33,479 nt of DNA from assembly GCA_036758285.1 (NCBI GenBank), contig DAIOWV010000030.1, positions 1 through 33,479 of the forward strand. Direction: 5' to 3'. This DNA is from Taishania sp036758285. GTDB taxonomy: Bacteria > Bacteroidota > Bacteroidia > Flavobacteriales_D > Crocinitomicaceae. A model generated the notes under the pieces. That model was not told where the DNA came from. It ran no database searches and worked only from the letters and a program-made list of their open reading frames with translations. Below are positions 31,157 through 33,479 of the stretch, in pieces; within the stretch, counting starts at the first letter, position 1, and the number at the start of each line of letters is the position of its first letter. The position numbers and the translations under genes are program-made.

Positions 31157-33479
31157 TTAGTGAGCTTCTAACCAATTTTGACCAATTTCCATTTCTGCAA
31201 TCATTGGAACAATTAATTGAACTGCGCTTTCCATTGCTTTTTTGATCAAATCTTTCATTAAATCTATTTCATCATTATGAATGTCAAAAACAAGTTCGTC
31301 ATGCACTTGTAAAATCAATCTTGATTTCACTTTTGCTGTCTTCATTTCTCTATATACTGCTATCATTGCTAGTTTTATAACATCAGCAGCAGATCCTTGA
31401 ATTGGAGCATTTATGGCATTTCTTTCTGCAAATCCTCTGACAACAGCATTTGCAGAATTAATATCTGGCAAATATCTTCTTCGTTTATAAATCGTTTCGA
31501 CATATCCTTTTTCTCTAGCTTGAGAAATTGCTCCATCCATATAGGATTTAATTGTTGAATATTGCTCGAAATAACTATCAATAATTTGTTTAGCTTCAGT
31601 TCTTGAAATTCCCAGATTTTGAGCCAATCCAAATGCCGATTGACCGTAGATAATTCCAAAATTGACAGCTTTTGCAGCACCTCTTTGTTCTCTTGTTACA
31701 TCTGTTAAGGCAATTCCAAATACTTTAGCAGCTGTTGCAGCATGTATATCTTCACCACTTTGAAAAGCATGAACCATATTTGTATCTTCACTTAGTGCAG
31801 CAATAATTCGTAGTTCTATTTGTGAATAATCAGCGGCCAATAGTTTATAATTTTCATCTCGTGCAATAAACGATTTTCGAATCTCCCTACCAGCTTCTGT
31901 TTTAATCGGAATGTTTTGCAAATTAGGATTGTTTGAACTTAATCGACCAGTTGCTGTAACAGTTTGCATAAACTGAGTGTGTATACGAGAATCAACAACG
32001 TCCTTCATTGTTGGTAGAGGATCGACATAAGTACTTTTTAACTTTTTAAATCCTCTGTACTCTAGTATTTTAGGGATAATTGGATGCGTATTTGATAAAG
32101 ATTGTAAAACATCTTCGGAAGTGGCATATTGACCTGTTTTTGTTTTTTTAGCTTTCGATGAAATTTTCATTTTCTCAAACAAAATTTCACCTAATTGTTT
32201 TGGTGAATCGATATTAAAATCAGATTCAGCTAATTCTTTTATTTCACTTTCAAGTTGGAGTAATTGAGAGCCTAATTGAACAGAATAGTTTTGTAAAAAA
32301 TCACTATCAATTGCAATTCCTTCTCTTTCCATATCAGCAAGTATCTCTACTAAAGGCATTTCCATATCATAGAAAAGTGATTTTAGATGATCTTTATCTA
32401 TTTCTGAAGAGAAGATTTGTTTTAGTTGAAGTGTGATGTCAGCATCTTCACAGGCATAATTAACGATTTCTTCAGGAGATAAATCTCCCATATTACCTTG
32501 ATTTTTACCTTTTTTTCCAATTAATGTTTCAATTGAAATTGGCTTGTATTGAAGATAAAATTCTGCTAAAAAGTCCATTCCTTGTTTTGATTCCGGACTG
32601 ATGAGGTAATGTGCAATCATCGTGTCAAAAAGAGGATAAGCAACGCGAATGTCATATCTTCTAATGACTTTTAAGTCATATTTTACATTGTGAGCAATTT
32701 TTAAAATTTCAGTTGACTCAAAAAATGGTTTAAACTCTTCAATAATTGCCTTAGCTTCTGTGTAATCTAGTGGAACCGGAACATAAAATGCTTCATTTTT
32801 ATTAAATGAAAAAGACATTCCAACCATATCAGCATGAAGTGAGTCTATACTTGTCGTTTCCGTATCAAAACACACCTCTTTTTGTTGAACCAATAGCTCG
32901 ATTAACTCTTTTCTATCAGAAGGAGAAGATACTAGTTGATAATTTGTTTTTTCAGTTTCAAATGTTTTATATTCTTTTTGTTCAGTTAGACTTATTTCAG
33001 TTTGTTCAACATTATTAACCCCAAATAAATCAAGTTGTCCCGAATTGCCTGATTGTTTCGAGGTTGTAACAACCAATTCTTCGCCCAATATCTTTTGGAC
33101 TAAACCTTTGAATTCTAATTCGGTAAATATATCTCTAATTTTATCTGGATCAGGATCATTTAATTCAAGGTTAACTTCATCAAATTCGACATCAACGTTG
33201 GTTATTATGGTTGCTAATTCTTTTGAAAGTAACCCTAACTCTGATTGTGTTTCAAAAACTTCTTTTTGCTTACCTTTTAATTTATCAGTATTTGCAAAAA
33301 TATTTTCCATCGTCCCAAATTCTTTTAGAAGTTTTGAGGCTGTTTTTGGGCCAATACCTGGCATTCCAGGGATATTATCAGAAGCATCTCCCATTAATCC
33401 AAGGTAGTCAATAACTTGATCGGTTGAATCTAATTCAAATTTTTCGCAGATTTCTTTTGGTCCCCAGATTTGTGCTGGT
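31157..33479 (-). CDS. polA: DNA polymerase I (5' end outside window)
   Basis: The frame is open to the right edge, so the N-terminal part of the 5'-nuclease domain is missing; the internal ATG at 33394 is not the start. The visible part begins with the nuclease helix-hairpin-helix (GDASDNIPGMPGIGPKTASKLL). The 3'-5' exonuclease domain has VCFDTETTSID, IAHNVKYDLKVI and YACEDADIT, so the acidic catalytic residues are kept and proofreading should be active. The polymerase domain has motif A DYSQIELRIIAAL, motif B RGAAKAVNFGIIYGQS with Phe at the sugar-selecting position, and motif C VHDELVF. The enzyme fills gaps in repair and Okazaki fragment processing. The Crp-type regulator follows after 21 bp. 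Confidence 0.97.
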   Translation of the reverse strand, partial: PAQIWGPKEICEKFELDSTDQVIDYLGLMGDASDNIPGMPGIGPKTASKLLKEFGTMENIFANTDKLKGKQKEVFETQSELGLLSKELATIITNVDVEFDEVNLELNDPDPDKIRDIFTELEFKGLVQKILGEELVVTTSKQSGNSGQLDLFGVNNVEQTEISLTEQKEYKTFETEKTNYQLVSSPSDRKELIELLVQQKEVCFDTETTSIDSLHADMVGMSFSFNKNEAFYVPVPLDYTEAKAIIEEFKPFFESTEILKIAHNVKYDLKVIRRYDIRVAYPLFDTMIAHYLISPESKQGMDFLAEFYLQYKPISIETLIGKKGKNQGNMGDLSPEEIVNYACEDADITLQLKQIFSSEIDKDHLKSLFYDMEMPLVEILADMEREGIAIDSDFLQNYSVQLGSQLLQLESEIKELAESDFNIDSPKQLGEILFEKMKISSKAKKTKTGQYATSEDVLQSLSNTHPIIPKILEYRGFKKLKSTYVDPLPTMKDVVDSRIHTQFMQTVTATGRLSSNNPNLQNIPIKTEAGREIRKSFIARDENYKLLAADYSQIELRIIAALSEDTNMVHAFQSGEDIHAATAAKVFGIALTDVTREQRGAAKAVNFGIIYGQSAFGLAQNLGISRTEAKQIIDSYFEQYSTIKSYMDGAISQAREKGYVETIYKRRRYLPDINSANAVVRGFAERNAINAPIQGSAADVIKLAMIAVYREMKTAKVKSRLILQVHDELVFDIHNDEIDLMKDLIKKAMESAVQLIVPMIAEMEIGQNWLEAH

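Noticed and set aside
1..33479. CRISPR array, tRNA, rRNA or prophage genes
   Set aside because: I saw no spaced direct repeats of CRISPR type, no tRNA-like cloverleaf and no phage structural gene on either strand.

Overview
The window comes from an AT-rich bacterial chromosome, almost certainly a member of the Bacteroidota, most likely Flavobacteriales. The signs are TAnnTTTG-type -7 promoter boxes, a long form of NusB, a PUR-alpha-like DUF3276 protein, a GSCFA-domain protein, an S16 with a long Ala/Glu tail, a CarboxypepD_reg-like/TonB-type receptor, and a giant secreted protein with 'PLPxA...DSTICLN' repeats. It is draft sequence: there are four runs of N, and one contig end (11645-11752) carries an artificial inverted duplication that breaks dapD.

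Layout, left to right. (1) 1-5527, minus: the N-terminal 1842 codons of a giant secreted surface protein whose C-terminus lies outside the window. (2) 5615-8292, minus: a compact four-gene operon (ketoacyl-synthase-like chain-length-factor protein, NodB-type deacetylase, LolA-like protein, FabZ-like dehydratase) resembling part of an aryl-polyene/flexirubin pigment cluster. (3) 8463-9293, plus: an outer-membrane beta-barrel protein with a strong terminator. (4) 9453-11255, plus: the rpsP-rimM-trmN6 translation/RNA-modification operon. (5) 11315-14281, minus: dapD (lysine/peptidoglycan precursor synthesis) and a Gcr-family membrane protein split by a frameshift. (6) 14521-19560, plus: response regulator, histidine kinase, outer-membrane protein and TonB-type receptor, with an 11-bp direct repeat (a probable regulator site) between sensor and target genes. 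(7) 19567-22926, minus: DUF1036 protein, yajC, DUF1573 lipoprotein, nusB and a leucine/amino-acid dehydrogenase. (8) 23028-26482, plus: ABC exporter, DUF3276 protein, an unknown secreted protein and yaaA. (9) 26487-33479, minus: a second ABC exporter, a possible 34-codon ORF, GSCFA protein, a possible small RNA or micro-ORF, thioesterase, SMR transporter, Crp/Fnr regulator and polA, whose 5' end is outside the window.

Most of the window is housekeeping chromosome. The parts worth a second look are the reduced polyene-like operon, whose ketoacyl-synthase member lacks the catalytic Cys; the giant repeat protein next to it; the two-component/TonB-receptor module with its candidate operator; the frameshifted Gcr gene; and two very short candidate genes in intergenic space. 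No tRNA, rRNA, CRISPR array, insertion sequence or phage gene was seen.
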